A DNA stretch of 64,000 nt from Azolla caroliniana. Taxonomy: Eukaryota > Polypodiophyta. Positions 29,136 to 40,004 of the stretch are shown piece by piece. Under the pieces are notes generated by a model, which did no database searches, was not told the DNA's origin, and was given only the letters and a program-made list of their open reading frames with translations. The stretch's first letter is position 1, and each line of letters starts with the position of its first letter. The DNA lies in the NCBI GenBank assembly GCA_043228905.1, contig JBHGNT010000016.1:5456001-5520000 (forward strand). The letters are read 5' to 3'. The translations under genes and the position numbers were made by a program.

Positions 29136-31824
29136 CTATCCCCCTTCTTCGACGACACGTCTCACGGGTCGTAGGGTTTGTATTAGGACCTGGTTTACAA
29201 GGATATTGGCGATGAAATGCATTGACGAGTTCTGCAGCATTGGAAAGATTTGTGGCAGGTTCCCAAGTTCGATCATTGGGGGTATAGCCTAGCCAATCGA
29301 CCAAGTAATACAACTTGTTGCGCACGATTTTAGAATCGAGAACGGCAGCAACTTCAAATTCAGGCCCGTCCAAGAACTCGACAGGTGGTGGGGGTGTCGT
29401 AAGACGGCCCGGAATTGAACTTGTAGTATAAGGTTCCAAAAGGGATACATGAAACACCGGATGAAGATGCATGTGCGGAGGGAGGTCAGTAATGAAGTCC
29501 AAGGATATAGACTTCCAAGGTGTTTCCGGAATGGGAAGTGGTTGTAGTAAGCCATAGGGTCGGTGACGAGGATTCTTTGATCGACAACATATATCACAAC
29601 TCCGAACATACTCCTCAACAAAATGACGAAGGCGAGGCCACCAATAGCGTCGAGAAATTAATTCTAGAGTCTTGTGAACTCCAAAATGACCAGCCATTGG
29701 TGAGTCATGGCAATGTTGCAAAACTTGTAGCCGTGGGGGACCATCAGGAACATACAATAAATTTTGTCGAAATAGAAAACCATCATGCCAATAGAACTGA
29801 CAATAGTCATTACGAGGATTTTTCGACTGTGAGCAAGAAGCACGATCCGGGACGATATGATCCAAAACATCCTTGACGAAATCATCAGTGGCCATATGAT
29901 CTCGAATGGAATCAAGAAGAGTGGAATTTTCAAGAGCTGTTGTGGCGTTAACTACCATTAATCGTAATCGATTAGGACCCAAAAGGATTTGTTTTTGATG
30001 CTCAAAAGCAGGTTCCCCTGGACGAAGTTCCATATAAGAGCGCCGAGAAAGAGCATCTGCTTTGCCTTGCTGCATCCCAGGGCGATATATGATGATAAAG
30101 TCGAAGTGAGTCAAAAATTGCGCCCACCGGGCTTGTCGCCGACTCAAGACTCGAGCATTTTGGAAATAAGTCAGGTTCTTATGATCATTGTAGACAATGA
30201 TCTGCTGAGAAGAACCTTCTAGGAAATGTCGCCATTGTTGAAACGAATCCACGATTGCAAGAAGCTCTTTGTCATGGATCTCGTAGTTGATCTCTGCAGC
30301 TTCAAACTTTCGTGAATGAAAGGCGACAGGGTGCAGTTGTCCATCATCTCCAGTCTGCGAGAGGACACTCCCTAGTGCAAAATCGGATGCATCGGCTTCG
30401 AGGATGAAGCGTTTTGTTGGGTCGACATGTGCTAAGATAGGTGCCGTTGTAAATGCTCGTTTTAAGCTTTCGAATGCCTCGGATGCATCTGAACTCCATA
30501 TAAATGGTTGATCTTTATGTGTGAGCTGAGTAAGCGGAAGCACAACCTTGGAATAATCTTTAATAAATTTTCGATAAAAATTTGCAAACCCGAGAAAACA
30601 TTGCACATCACGCACTGAAAGGGGCGTTTGCCACTCTAAAATTGCCTGCACCTTCATGGGGTCCATAGCAATACCATTTGACGATACAACATACCCCAAA
30701 AATTCCACTTGATTCTGGCCGAAACTACACTTTTCTAATTTTGCGTAGAGACCATATTCTCGGAGTCGGCACAGTACTTGACGAACATGTGCATCATGCT
30801 CCTCTTGGGTCTTTGAGTAGATTAAAATATCATCTAGGTAAACTATAGTGAAGATATCAAGAAAATCTCGAAAAATATCGTTCGCCATATGTTGGAAAAC
30901 AGCAGGTGCATTCGTGAGACCAAATGGCATCACTATATACTCAAAATGTCCATAGCGAGTGCGGAAAGCTGTCTTCCATTCATCCCCCGGGCGAATCCGA
31001 ACTAGATTATATGCTCCGCGAAGGTCCAACTTCGTGAAATATTTTGCACCACTGAGACGTTCCAAAAGATTCGGGATTAATGGTAGAGCATATCTATTTC
31101 GGATAGTCACTTTGTTTAGCCCTCGATAATCCACGACCAACTGAAGAGTTCCATTCTTCTTCTTAACGAAGAAGATAGGTGCACCAGCAGGGGATCTAGA
31201 ATGCCGAATGAATCCGTTTGCCAGATTCTCATCAATATATTCCCGCAAAGTCTCTAGCTCTACAGGGGAGAGATTATAAATTGGGCCCCATGGAGGTTCT
31301 TTCCCTGGTTGTAAGTCAATAGGGCAGTCGTATGGCCGATGCTCCGGCAATGTATTGGCCTTCACCTTATCAAAGACATCTGAAAACTCCTTGTATTTCT
31401 CTGGTAGTTTAATATCCGCGTCACGTGAAGTGGATGATGGAGTTGCTACTATTGCGAAGACGAACATGGCCTCGTTCCCCCCTTCCTCCCGCAACTGTCG
31501 TAAAGAGATGGGCGATAACTCCGGGGATCTATTAGCACATGTAGGAGAAAGGGATGCGGGATTTGTGCTTTTTTCCCGAGTCTCCTCAATTGTTCTTTTC
31601 ATCCAATCAATCTTCGGGTTATGGAGTTCAAACCAGGGGAGACCTAGAACTATTGGGTGGTCCGGACTACGAATAATATTGAAAGAGATTAGGCTTGCCA
31701 AATTGCCAAGAACTATCCTAATTGGCTCGGACTCCTCGACTATATCTCCTGATGCTATGGGACGTCCATCGATGACTCCTACGGCTACTGGGTTGGGAAG
31801 CTTATTCAAGATACGAAGAGACAA
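29128..31824 (-). CDS. C pol with integrase core deleted
   Basis: An open 898-residue frame. It begins in the protease tail (HPIVLGLPWFELHNPKIDW) and contains a complete RT ([27 protein letters not shown], catalytic YLDDILIYSK) and RNase H (LEADASDFALGSVLS). It also has the integrase zinc domain (H, H, CDICCRSKN) and the first integrase aspartate (SLDFITDLP). There it jumps straight to the C-terminal HPVFHVSLLEPY, so the second Asp and the Glu of the DDE triad are gone. A chromodomain follows (KLYYLVDWLGYTPNDRTWEP). The deletion kept the frame open. The start is truncated; no natural ATG is certain. Confidence 0.85.
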   Translation of the reverse strand: MSLRILNKLPNPVAVGVIDGRPIASGDIVEESEPIRIVLGNLASLISFNIIRSPDHPIVLGLPWFELHNPKIDWMKRTIEETREKSTNPASLSPTCANRSPELSPISLRQLREEGGNEAMFVFAIVATPSSTSRDADIKLPEKYKEFSDVFDKVKANTLPEHRPYDCPIDLQPGKEPPWGPIYNLSPVELETLREYIDENLANGFIRHSRSPAGAPIFFVKKKNGTLQLVVDYRGLNKVTIRNRYALPLIPNLLERLSGAKYFTKLDLRGAYNLVRIRPGDEWKTAFRTRYGHFEYIVMPFGLTNAPAVFQHMANDIFRDFLDIFTIVYLDDILIYSKTQEEHDAHVRQVLCRLREYGLYAKLEKCSFGQNQVEFLGYVVSSNGIAMDPMKVQAILEWQTPLSVRDVQCFLGFANFYRKFIKDYSKVVLPLTQLTHKDQPFIWSSDASEAFESLKRAFTTAPILAHVDPTKRFILEADASDFALGSVLSQTGDDGQLHPVAFHSRKFEAAEINYEIHDKELLAIVDSFQQWRHFLEGSSQQIIVYNDHKNLTYFQNARVLSRRQARWAQFLTHFDFIIIYRPGMQQGKADALSRRSYMELRPGEPAFEHQKQILLGPNRLRLMVVNATTALENSTLLDSIRDHMATDDFVKDVLDHIVPDRASCSQSKNPRNDYCQFYWHDGFLFRQNLLYVPDGPPRLQVLQHCHDSPMAGHFGVHKTLELISRRYWWPRLRHFVEEYVRSCDICCRSKNPRHRPYGLLQPLPIPETPWKSISLDFITDLPPHMHLHPVFHVSLLEPYTTSSIPGRLTTPPPPVEFLDGPEFEVAAVLDSKIVRNKLYYLVDWLGYTPNDRTWEPATNLSNAAELVNAFHRQYPCKPGPNTNPTTRETCRRRRGIVS

Positions 31825-31837
31825 AGTGGAAGAGACG

Positions 31838-32268
31838 AAGAGATAATTGAAAGAGAATTATTATATTGAAGCGTAAAATGGATTACAAAGAGTAGGCTAC
31901 AAAATGGCGTTGAACCAATTTAGGTTTGGGTTGGGTGGTAGATTCCTATTTATAAGTAATAGAGAACTCTCTAGAATATTCTAGGTTATCCTAGAATGTA
32001 GAGTAATCTAGCAGATCTCTAGAGTATTCTAGAAGGTTCTAGTGGTATAGAACACTCTAGAATATTCTAGGTCATTCTAGAATGTAGAGTAATATAGAAT
32101 ATTCCTATGATATTAGATTTCATATTCTAGAGACTATACATATAAGAATATTAATACAATGGTTAAGGATTTGACATGTGTACAACAGGGTCGTGGGTTC
32201 AAATCCTTTCGAGTCATAATGTGAGTGTCATGATCCTTTCGATGCATAATGTGACTGTTATCATGACA
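31838..32268 (-). repeat. C 5' LTR, truncated
   Basis: Minus-strand LTR starting TGTCATGATAAC at 32268. It lacks its last ~40 bp and joins directly to a short unknown stretch and the pol frame, so PBS, gag and the protease start are deleted here. The HSE-like array is present (about 31965-32085). Confidence 0.85.
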
Positions 32269-32283
32269 CCTGTCTCCCAACAA

Positions 32284-35200
32284 ACTCCCCCTTCACTCCG
32301 GCATGGGGTGTCTTATCAGTCCGATCCGCTTTCGGCATGCATCCAGCTTGTCGGGTATCAGAACTTTGGTCAACATATCTGACCCGTTCTCAGTCGTGTG
32401 GATCTTCGTCAGCGCGAACTCCTGGTCATCTACTCTTTCCCGGATCCAGTGATATCTTCGTTGGATATGCTTCGTCCGAGAATGGTAGGCCGCATTCTTA
32501 GCAAGGTGGATGGCACTTTGACTGTCGCAATAGAGTCGGTATTCCTCTTGCCAGATACCGAGCTCTCCGATGAAGTCCTTCATCCATAATATTTCCTTAC
32601 CAGCTTCCACAGTTGCCATGTACTCTGCCTCAGTGGTTGACAATGCAACCGTCTTCTGCATCCTCGACTGCCACGAAACAGCTCCCCCTGCATATGTCAT
32701 TACATACCCGGATGTAGACCGGCTGGTATCCACATCAGCCGACATGTCCGAATCGGTGAAACCGTCCAGTTGAGGTTTTCCTGAGCCGAATCGGAGACAC
32801 ATATTTGAAGTGCCCTTCAAATACCGGAGTATCCATTTGACCGCGTTCTAGTGCTCCGTGCCAGGATTGCTCATAAACCGGCTCACCACTCCGACTGCGT
32901 ATCCTATATCCGGTCGGGTACACACCATAGCGTACATCAAGCTCCCGACGACAGAGGCATATGGAATCTTCATCATATCCGCCTTCTCTGCTTTCATCTT
33001 CGGGCTTTGCTTACCGGATAGCTTGCAGTTTGTCGGAAGTGTCGATCCGACCGGTTTCGCTTCTGACATGTTGAACCGGTGAAGCACCTTTGTCACGTAC
33101 TTCTCCTATGACAGCCATAATTGCTTCTTTGGCCGGTTCCGGATGATGTGCATCCCCAGCATCTGTCTTGCCGGACCCAAGTCTTTCATTGAGAAGGTCC
33201 GGTTGAGAGCCTTCTTCAGCATCCGTATTTTGACTTGGTCCCGTCTGACAATCAACATGTCATCCACGTACAGAAGGAGTATCAGGAAGTCGCCTCCTTC
33301 GAACTTCTTCACAAACACACAGTGATCGGCCTGCGTCTTGTGGTACCCTTGATCGATCATGAAGGAGTCGAACTTCCGGTACCATTGTCGGGGAGCCTGC
33401 TTCAGTCCGTACAAGCTCTTCTTCAACCGGCATACCAGGTGCTCCTTCCCTTTCTCCACGAATCCTTCTGGTTGCTGCATGTAGATCTCCTCTTCGAGAT
33501 CGTCGTGAAGGAATGTCGTCTTCACGTCCAGCTGCTCTACCTCGAGGTCCATGCTTGCTGCTATACTCAGCACCGTCCGGATGGAGGTCATCTTTACTAC
33601 CGGGGCAAATATCTCGTCGAAGTCCACGCCCTTCTTCTGCTGGAACCCCTTCACCACGATCCTGGCTTTGTATCTCGGGGGTTTGCCAGCATCTCCCGGT
33701 TTCAACTTGTACACCCACTTGTTTCAGAGTGCCCGCTTTCCTTTCGGCAACTCCACCAATTCGTACGTATGGTTCTCATGCAAGGAATCCATCTCGTCCT
33801 GCATGGCACTTAACCATTTTCGGTTGTGGGTGTCATCCTTCGCTTCTTCGAAGCTTTCCGGCTCCCCCTCATCGGTCAGCAGAACATGCTCTGCATCCGG
33901 AAATCTCCGGGGGGCCCTTCTTTCTCTGAGAGGATATCTTCGTCTTCGGGCTTCGGTAACCGGCTCCTCCACTTGCTCTTCATCCGAATCCGATTCGGGG
34001 TCTTGGCCGGTTCCGGTTTCGGCTTCCTCTACTTCTTCTTCTGCCTGTTCGGTATCCTCACCGTAACCGGCTGGTCCCCCGAGTGCTAACCGGTCTCTTG
34101 CCGGTTGGGTCTGCTCATCGTAGAGTCGATCCTTACTAGTCGACTCGGAGTTCATTATCTTCTTCTCCGACTCCCAGTCGGCGAGCGTCTTGTCCTCCAT
34201 CAAGATAATATCTCGACTCCGGAATACCTTCTTGTCGACCGGGTCCCACACTCGGTAGCCGAACTCATCGTCACCGTAACCGAGGAATATGCATGGCCGG
34301 GTCTTTGGATCTAACTTTCCTCTCCGGTCCTTAGCTACATACACGTACGCGAGACACCCCAACACCTTCAGATGCCGGTAGGACACTTCCTTACCGATCC
34401 ATACTCTTTGTGGCGTGTCTCCGTCCAAGGGTACTGAGGGTGATCTGTTTATCACATATGTCGCCGTCGACAGTGCCTCAGCCCAAAACTTCTTGGGTAG
34501 TTTTGCATGCGCTAGCATACTCCGGACCCTCTCCATTATGGTCCGGTTCATCCTCTCGGCCAGTCCGTTTAGTTCCGGTGTCTTCGGAACGGTAAATTTG
34601 AGCTGGATTCCCTTTGAGTGGCAGTACTCCTCGAACTGCCCCCGGTACTCTCCTCCGTTATCTGCTCGGACCGCCTTCAGCTTCCAGCCGGTTTCTCTTT
34701 CCACTCTCGCGTGGAGCTCTTTGAAGACGGATAGCACCTGATCCTTCGTCTTCAACGGTGTGGCCCATAGCTTCCGGTTGTGGTCATCTATGAAGGTCAC
34801 GAAGTACTGCGCTCTGGCATGTGACTTCGTGTCTACTTGACACACATCCGTATGCACCAACTCCAGTGGTGCATTACGTCTCATCGGTGGCCTTGGTCGG
34901 AAGGAGGTCCGGTTCTGCTTACCGGCCAGACAATCAGTGCACTTCTCTAAGTGCACGTTCTTCACTGGAATGAGGTTGTCGTCTACAAGCCTGTTCATCC
35001 CCTTCTCGCTCATATGACACAGCCTCTTGTGCCACAGCTCACCGGCAGTGTCGGATGCCACGTTCACTTCTTCCGGACATAACCGGGCATTCATCAGGTA
35101 CAGTGTGTTTACCTTCCGGGCCTGAGCCACAATCAGGCTCCCTTTGTTGAACTTCATGACACCGTTCCGGATGCTACCCATGTAGCCTTCATCATCTAGC

Positions 35201-36339
35201 CGACCGGCTGATATCAGGTTCAGACGAGCTTCCGGAACGTGTCGGACATCCTTCAGCAGCAACTTGCATTCGGTTGGTGTTGTCAGCCACACGTCTCCTA
35301 TGCCGACAATTCGGCATGTTCCTTCATTCCTCATCCGGACACAGTCATGATCACCGGCTGAATAGGATGAGAAGCATTTCCAGTCCGATGTAAGGTGGAA
35401 CGACGCTCCGGAGTCTACCACCCAGGTCATCTCGTCGCCGGCAAGGTTTATCTCACTCTCCTCGGTGATGAGCATCAACTCCTCTTCACTTGCCGCGATT
35501 GTCATCGTTCCCTTCCGGTCCGGCCCCCTCCGGTCTTTCCCGTTCCGGTCCGGGGTCCGCTTCGAATCGGTACCGTCGGTTTCCTTGTCTTTACGGAAAT
35601 GCCGACAGTTCTTTTGGAAGTGTCTCGGCTTGCCGCAATAGAAGCAAGTAGGCCTCCCCCTTGACTTTGACCGTGTCCCCGACTTCTCCCGGTTCTAGGG
35701 ACTACGGTTTCTCTGTCCTCCGCGTTCCGATTCGGTAAGGAGTGCTTTGGAGTCGGAGCTCGTATCCTTATCTTTCCGACGCGCCTCCTCATCTAGCAGG
35801 CTCGACTTCACTCTTGCTAGGGATAACCATTTTCCTTCCGGCCCGGCGTTGCCCAAAGTGACAACCTACGTCTCCCAGCTATCCGGGAGGGAACCGAGCA
35901 GGAGTAGCACAAGTACCTCATCGGCGAGAGGTACTTCTAATGAAGTTGCCTGGTGGATCAGCCCCTAGAAGGCATTCATGTGCTCCGCCATGCTGGAGCC
36001 ATCTTGGTACCAGAGTCTTACTAGCTTCCGGAATACCGAAACCTGGTTAACAGCATTTTTGTTTTGAAACATTATGTCGATCTTCTCCCAGAACTCATGA
36101 GCCTTGCTCTCTTCATTGAAGTTGTTGTATAGGCTCATGTCGATGAAGCACCGTATGTACGCCGTTGTCTTCATGTGCATCACCTCCCATATTGCGGCGT
36201 CAATTTTGTCCAGTCTCTTGTCCCCGAACTGAACCGGCAGCCAGAGGTCTTTAACCACGAGCATGTCCCTCATCTTCGACTTCCACCTTGAATAGTTGGA
36301 GCCGGTGAGCTTGAACATGCCGCCAAACGATTCGTCCAT
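32284..36339 (-). pseudogene. B2 copia gag-pol, full length with point stops
   Basis: A single reading frame of about 1349 codons runs from ATG 36339 (MDESFGGMFKLTG) to the stop at 32293, without a frameshift. It has gag, a zinc knuckle (CFYCGKPRHFQKNC), protease (WVVDSGASFHLT), integrase (HTDVCQVDTKSHA, DNGGEY, NGLAERMNRT), RT (YVDDMLIV, within 33714-33106) and RNase H (STTEAEYMA, CDSQSAIHLA). In-frame stops lie at 35965-35967, 35866-35868, 35695-35697, 33724-33726, 33106-33108 and 32848-32850. B1 has CAG and TGG opposite two of these, showing transitions. It is close to its last active form but dead as read. Confidence 0.88.
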
Positions 36340-36354
36340 TTTCTGTGTCGTTTT

Positions 36355-36366
36355 GCTCTGATACCA
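36355..36366 (-). promoter_or_regulatory. B2 initiator-Met primer-binding site
   Basis: TGGTATCAGAGC on the minus strand, 3 bp after the 5' LTR. The perfect plant copia PBS for initiator tRNA-Met. Confidence 0.92.
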
Positions 36367-36369
36367 AAT

Positions 36370-37110
36370 TGACGGGAACTGGTCGTTCCTTATGCACAAT
36401 GCTCGGCCATAACCGAGCTTAGAATGGTACACAGAAAACGGGAAATAAAACACGACAAGAAGAAGAGGAAGATATACAGGAGGTTTATGTGGAAAACCCC
36501 AAGCTAGGGGAAAAACCACGGCAGCCCACAGGCTGCAAACTATCACTATGTAGGAATATACAACAGTGAGTTCACTGAGGCACCGACCTCGTGCTCACAA
36601 ATCTTCGCCACATGCGGCAGTTACAACAGAGGCAACGACCTCTTTCTCTCTCTCTCTCTCTCTCTGTACAGTTACGCACACTGGTCTCGTGCAAAACAGA
36701 AAATGACAACAACTACTAAAAGTTTGCCCTAAGTCATATTTATACTAATATGACTTTTCGGCTATTTACAAATATAGCCTCGATGGACTCTCAGAAACAT
36801 ATTTACGAATATGTCTCTTTATCTGGTTCATACCGGGTCTGCACCATCCGGCTCTCCGAAGCCGGGTACTCCTCATCCGGTTCATACCGGGTCTGCACCA
36901 TCCGGCTCTCCGTAACCGGGTACTCCTCATCCGGTTCATACCGGGTCTGCACCATCCGGCTCTCCGTAGCCGGGTACTCCTCATCCGGTTCTCACCGGGC
37001 CTGCACCATCCGACTCTCCGTAGCCAGGTACTCCTCATCAGGTTCATATCGGGTCTGCACCATCTGGCTGTTCTTCTCCCTTCCCATCTGGAAGGACTTG
37101 TCTCCCAACA
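36370..37110 (-). repeat. B2 5' LTR
   Basis: 741 bp, 162 bp longer than the 3' LTR (579 bp). The difference is explained by three extra 54-bp minisatellite units. A (CT)n tract (about 36641-36664) and a conserved block with TATTTATACTAATATG (about 36738) are present. Confidence 0.9.
36829..37075 (-). repeat. 54-bp minisatellite inside the B2 5' LTR
   Basis: About five tandem units containing CATACCGGGTCTGCACCATC and GGGTACTCCTCATC, each 54 bp. The 3' LTR has about two. The right-most units have more substitutions than the left ones. Confidence 0.88.
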
Positions 37111-37193
37111 ATTCATTATCCGTTTTTTTCTGTGTTTCGATTTTAGACTCGGTTGTGGCCGAGTGTGGCGGAAGGGAGCGTGCATTCCTATCA
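37111..37193 (+). repeat. B1 left LTR, remainder
   Basis: Begins with the duplicated ATTCA and continues the LTR interrupted at 26946, ending CCTATCA. The PBS TGGTATCAGAGC follows at 37197-37208. Confidence 0.85.
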
Positions 37194-37224
37194 AAGTGGT
37201 ATCAGAGCGAGGCAACACAAAAAA

Positions 37225-39994
37225 ATGGACGATTCGTTGGGAGGCATGTTCAAGCTCACCGGCTCCAACTATTCGGTGTGGAAGTCGAAGATGAGGGACA
37301 TGCTCGTGGTTAAAGACCTTTGGCTGCTGGTTCAGTTCGAGGACAAGAGACCGGACAAAATCGACACCGCGATATGGGAGGTGATGCACATGAAGACAAC
37401 GGCTTACATACGGTGCTTCATCGACATGAGCTTATACAACAACTTCAATGAAGAGAGCAAGGCTCATGAGCTCTGGGAGAAGATCGACATTATTTTTCAA
37501 AACAAAAATGTTGTCAATTTGGTTTCGGTATTTCGGAAGCTAGTAAGACTCCGATACCAAGATGGCTCTAGCATGGCGGAGCACATGAATGCCATCTAGG
37601 GGCTGATTCACCAGGCAACATCATTGGAAGTACCTCTTGCTGATGAGGTACTAGCACTACTCCTACTCGGTTCCCTCCCAGATAGCTGGGAGACGTTGGT
37701 TGTCACCTTGGGCAACGTCGGGCCGGAAGGGAAACGGTTATCCCTAGCAAGAGTGAAGTCGAGCTTGCTAGATGAGGAGGCGCGTCGCAAAGATAAGGAT
37801 ACGAGCTCTGACTCCAAAGCGCTCCTTACCGAATCGGAACATGGAAGACAAAGGAACCGTAGCCCCCAGAACCGGGAAAAGTCGGGGACATGGTCAAAGT
37901 CAAGGGGGAGGCCTACTCGCTTCTATTGCGGCAAGCCGGGACACTTCCAGAAGAACTGTCGGCATTTCTGAAAAGACAAGGAAACCGACAGTACCAATCC
38001 GAAGCGGACACCGAACCGGAACGGTAAAGACTAGAGAGCGGTGGACCGGAAGGGAACGACGGCAATCGCGGCAAGTGTAGAAGAGTTGATGCTCATCACC
38101 GAGGAGAGTGAGATAAACCTTGCCGGCGACGCGATGACATGGGTGGTCGACTCCGGAGCGTCGTTCCACCTTACCTCGGACTGGAAATGCTTCTCATCCT
38201 ACTCAGCCGATGATCACGGTTGTGTCTGGATGGGGAATGAAGGTACATGCCGGATTGTCGGCATAGGAGACGTGTGGTTGACAACACCAACCGGATGCAA
38301 GTTGCTGCTGAAGGATGTCCGACACGTTCCGGAGGTTCGTCTGAACCTGATATCAGTCGGTTGGCTAGATGATGAAGGCTACACGGGTAGCATCCGGAAC
38401 GGTGTTATGAAGTTCAGCAAAGGGAGCCTGATTGTGGCTCGGGCTCGAAAGGTAAACACATTGTACCTTATGAATGCCCGGTTATGTCCGGAGGAAGTGA
38501 ACGTGGCATCCGACACTGCCGGTGAGTTGTGGCACAAGAGGTTGTGTCACATGAGCGAGAAGGGGATGAAGAGCCTTGAAGACGACAACCTCATTCCAGT
38601 GAAGAACGTGCACTTGGAGAAGTGCACTGATTATCTGGCTGAAAAGCAAAACCGGACCTCCTTCCGATCGAGGCCACCGATGAGACGTAATGCACCACTG
38701 GAGTTGGTGCATACTGATGTGTGTCAAGTGGACACCAAGTCACATGCATGATCGTAGTACTTCGTGACGTTCATAGATGACCACAGCCGAAAGTTGTGGG
38801 CCACACCGTTGAAGACGAAGGATCAGGTGCTATCCGTCTTCAAAGAGCTCCACGCGAGAGTGGAAAGAGAAACCGGCCAGAAGATGAAGGCGGTTCGAGC
38901 AAATAACGGAGGTGAATACCGGGGGTAGTTCGAGGAGTACTGTCGCTCGAAGGGAATCCGGCTCAAATTTACCGTGCCGAAGACGCTGGAACTAAACGGG
39001 CTGGCCGAGAGGATGAACCGGACCATAATGGAGAGGGTCTGGAGTATGCTGGCGCATGCAAAACTACCCAAGAAGTTTTGGGCTGAGGCACTGTCGACGG
39101 CGACATATGTGATAAATAGATCACCCTCAGTACCCTTGGACGAAGACACACCGCAGAGAGTCTGGACCGGTAAGGAAGTGTCCTACCGGCATCTTAAGGT
39201 ATTTGGGTGTCTTGTGTACGTGCATCTAGCTAAGGACCGGATCGACACTCCCGGCAAACTACATATTATCCGGTAAACAAAGCCCGAAGACGAAAGCAGA
39301 GAAGGCTGATATGATGAAAGTTCCATATGCGTGTGCCGTCGGGAGCTTAATGTACGCAATGGTGTGTACCCGACCGGATATAGGATACGCAGTCGGAGTG
39401 GTGAGCCGGTTTATGAGCAATCCCGGCAAGGAGCACTGGAACGCGGTCAAATGGATACTCCGGTACCTGAAGGGCACTCCAAATATGTGTCTCCGATTCG
39501 GCTCCGGTAAACCTCAACTTGACGGTTTTACCGATTCAGACATGTCGGCTGATGTGGATACCAGCCGATCTACATCCGGGTATGTAATGACATATGCAGG
39601 GGGAGCTGTTTCGTAGCAGTCAAGGCTGCAGAAGACGGTTGCATTGTCAACCACGGAGGCGGAGTACATGGCGGTTGTGGAAGCCGACAAGGAAATATTA
39701 TGGATGAAGGACTTCATCGGAGAGCTCGGTATCCGGCAAGATGAATACCAGATCTATTGTGACAGTCAAAGTGCCATCCACCTTGCTAAGAATGCGGCCT
39801 ACCATTCCCGGACGAAGCATATCGAGCGTAGGTATCACTGGATCCGGGAAAGAGTAGGTGACCAGGAGTTCGCGCTGACGAAGATCTATACGGCCGAGAA
39901 CGGGTCAGATATGCTGACCAAAGTACTGACACCTGACAAGCTGGATGCATGTCGGAAGCGGGTCGGACTAGTAAGACACCCCATGCTGGAGTGA
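37225..39994 (+). pseudogene. B1 copia gag-pol, RT deleted
   Basis: Starts MDDSLGGMFKLTG and follows B2 closely through gag, zinc knuckle (CGKPGHFQKNC), protease (WVVDSGASFHLT) and integrase to about 39238. It then jumps to the stretch just before RNase H, deleting the whole RT. The frame changes at the deletion. Stops include 37597-37599, 37969-37971, about 38032, 38749-38751, about 38926 and about 39614. B2 shows CAG or TGG at several of these. RNase H motifs (STTEAEYMA, CDSQSAIHLA) end at 39994. Confidence 0.85.
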
Positions 39995-40004
39995 AGGGGG
40001 AGTT

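Larger units (their letters stand above)
27517..32268 (-). mobile_element. C: rearranged gypsy chromovirus of Tf1/sushi type
   Basis: Both ends carry LTR tips (TGTCAAG at 27517, ATGACA at 32268) flanked by CCTGT (27512-27516 and 32269-32273), so one integration defines the borders. Inside, left to right: 54 bp of LTR end (minus), a full LTR in plus orientation (27572-28042), plus-strand gag (28131-28661), a full LTR in minus orientation (28665-29135), a pol frame on the minus strand (31824-29128) and a truncated minus 5' LTR (about 31838-32268). Pol has a C-terminal chromodomain. The RT motif DLRGAYNLVRIRPGDEWKTAF resembles Tf1/sushi-like chromoviruses. Confidence 0.88.
26947..37110 (-). mobile_element. 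B2: near-complete copia-B element, minus strand
   Basis: Inserted in the left LTR of B1 with duplication ATTCA (26942-26946 and 37111-37115). On the minus strand: 5' LTR 37110-36370 (741 bp), PBS TGGTATCAGAGC (36366-36355), gag-pol 36339-32293, polypurine tract (about 32300-32283), and a 3' LTR of 579 bp, itself split by element C (32282-32274 and 27516-26947). Full copia order gag-protease-integrase-RT-RNase H. It is defective only through point stops. Confidence 0.92.
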
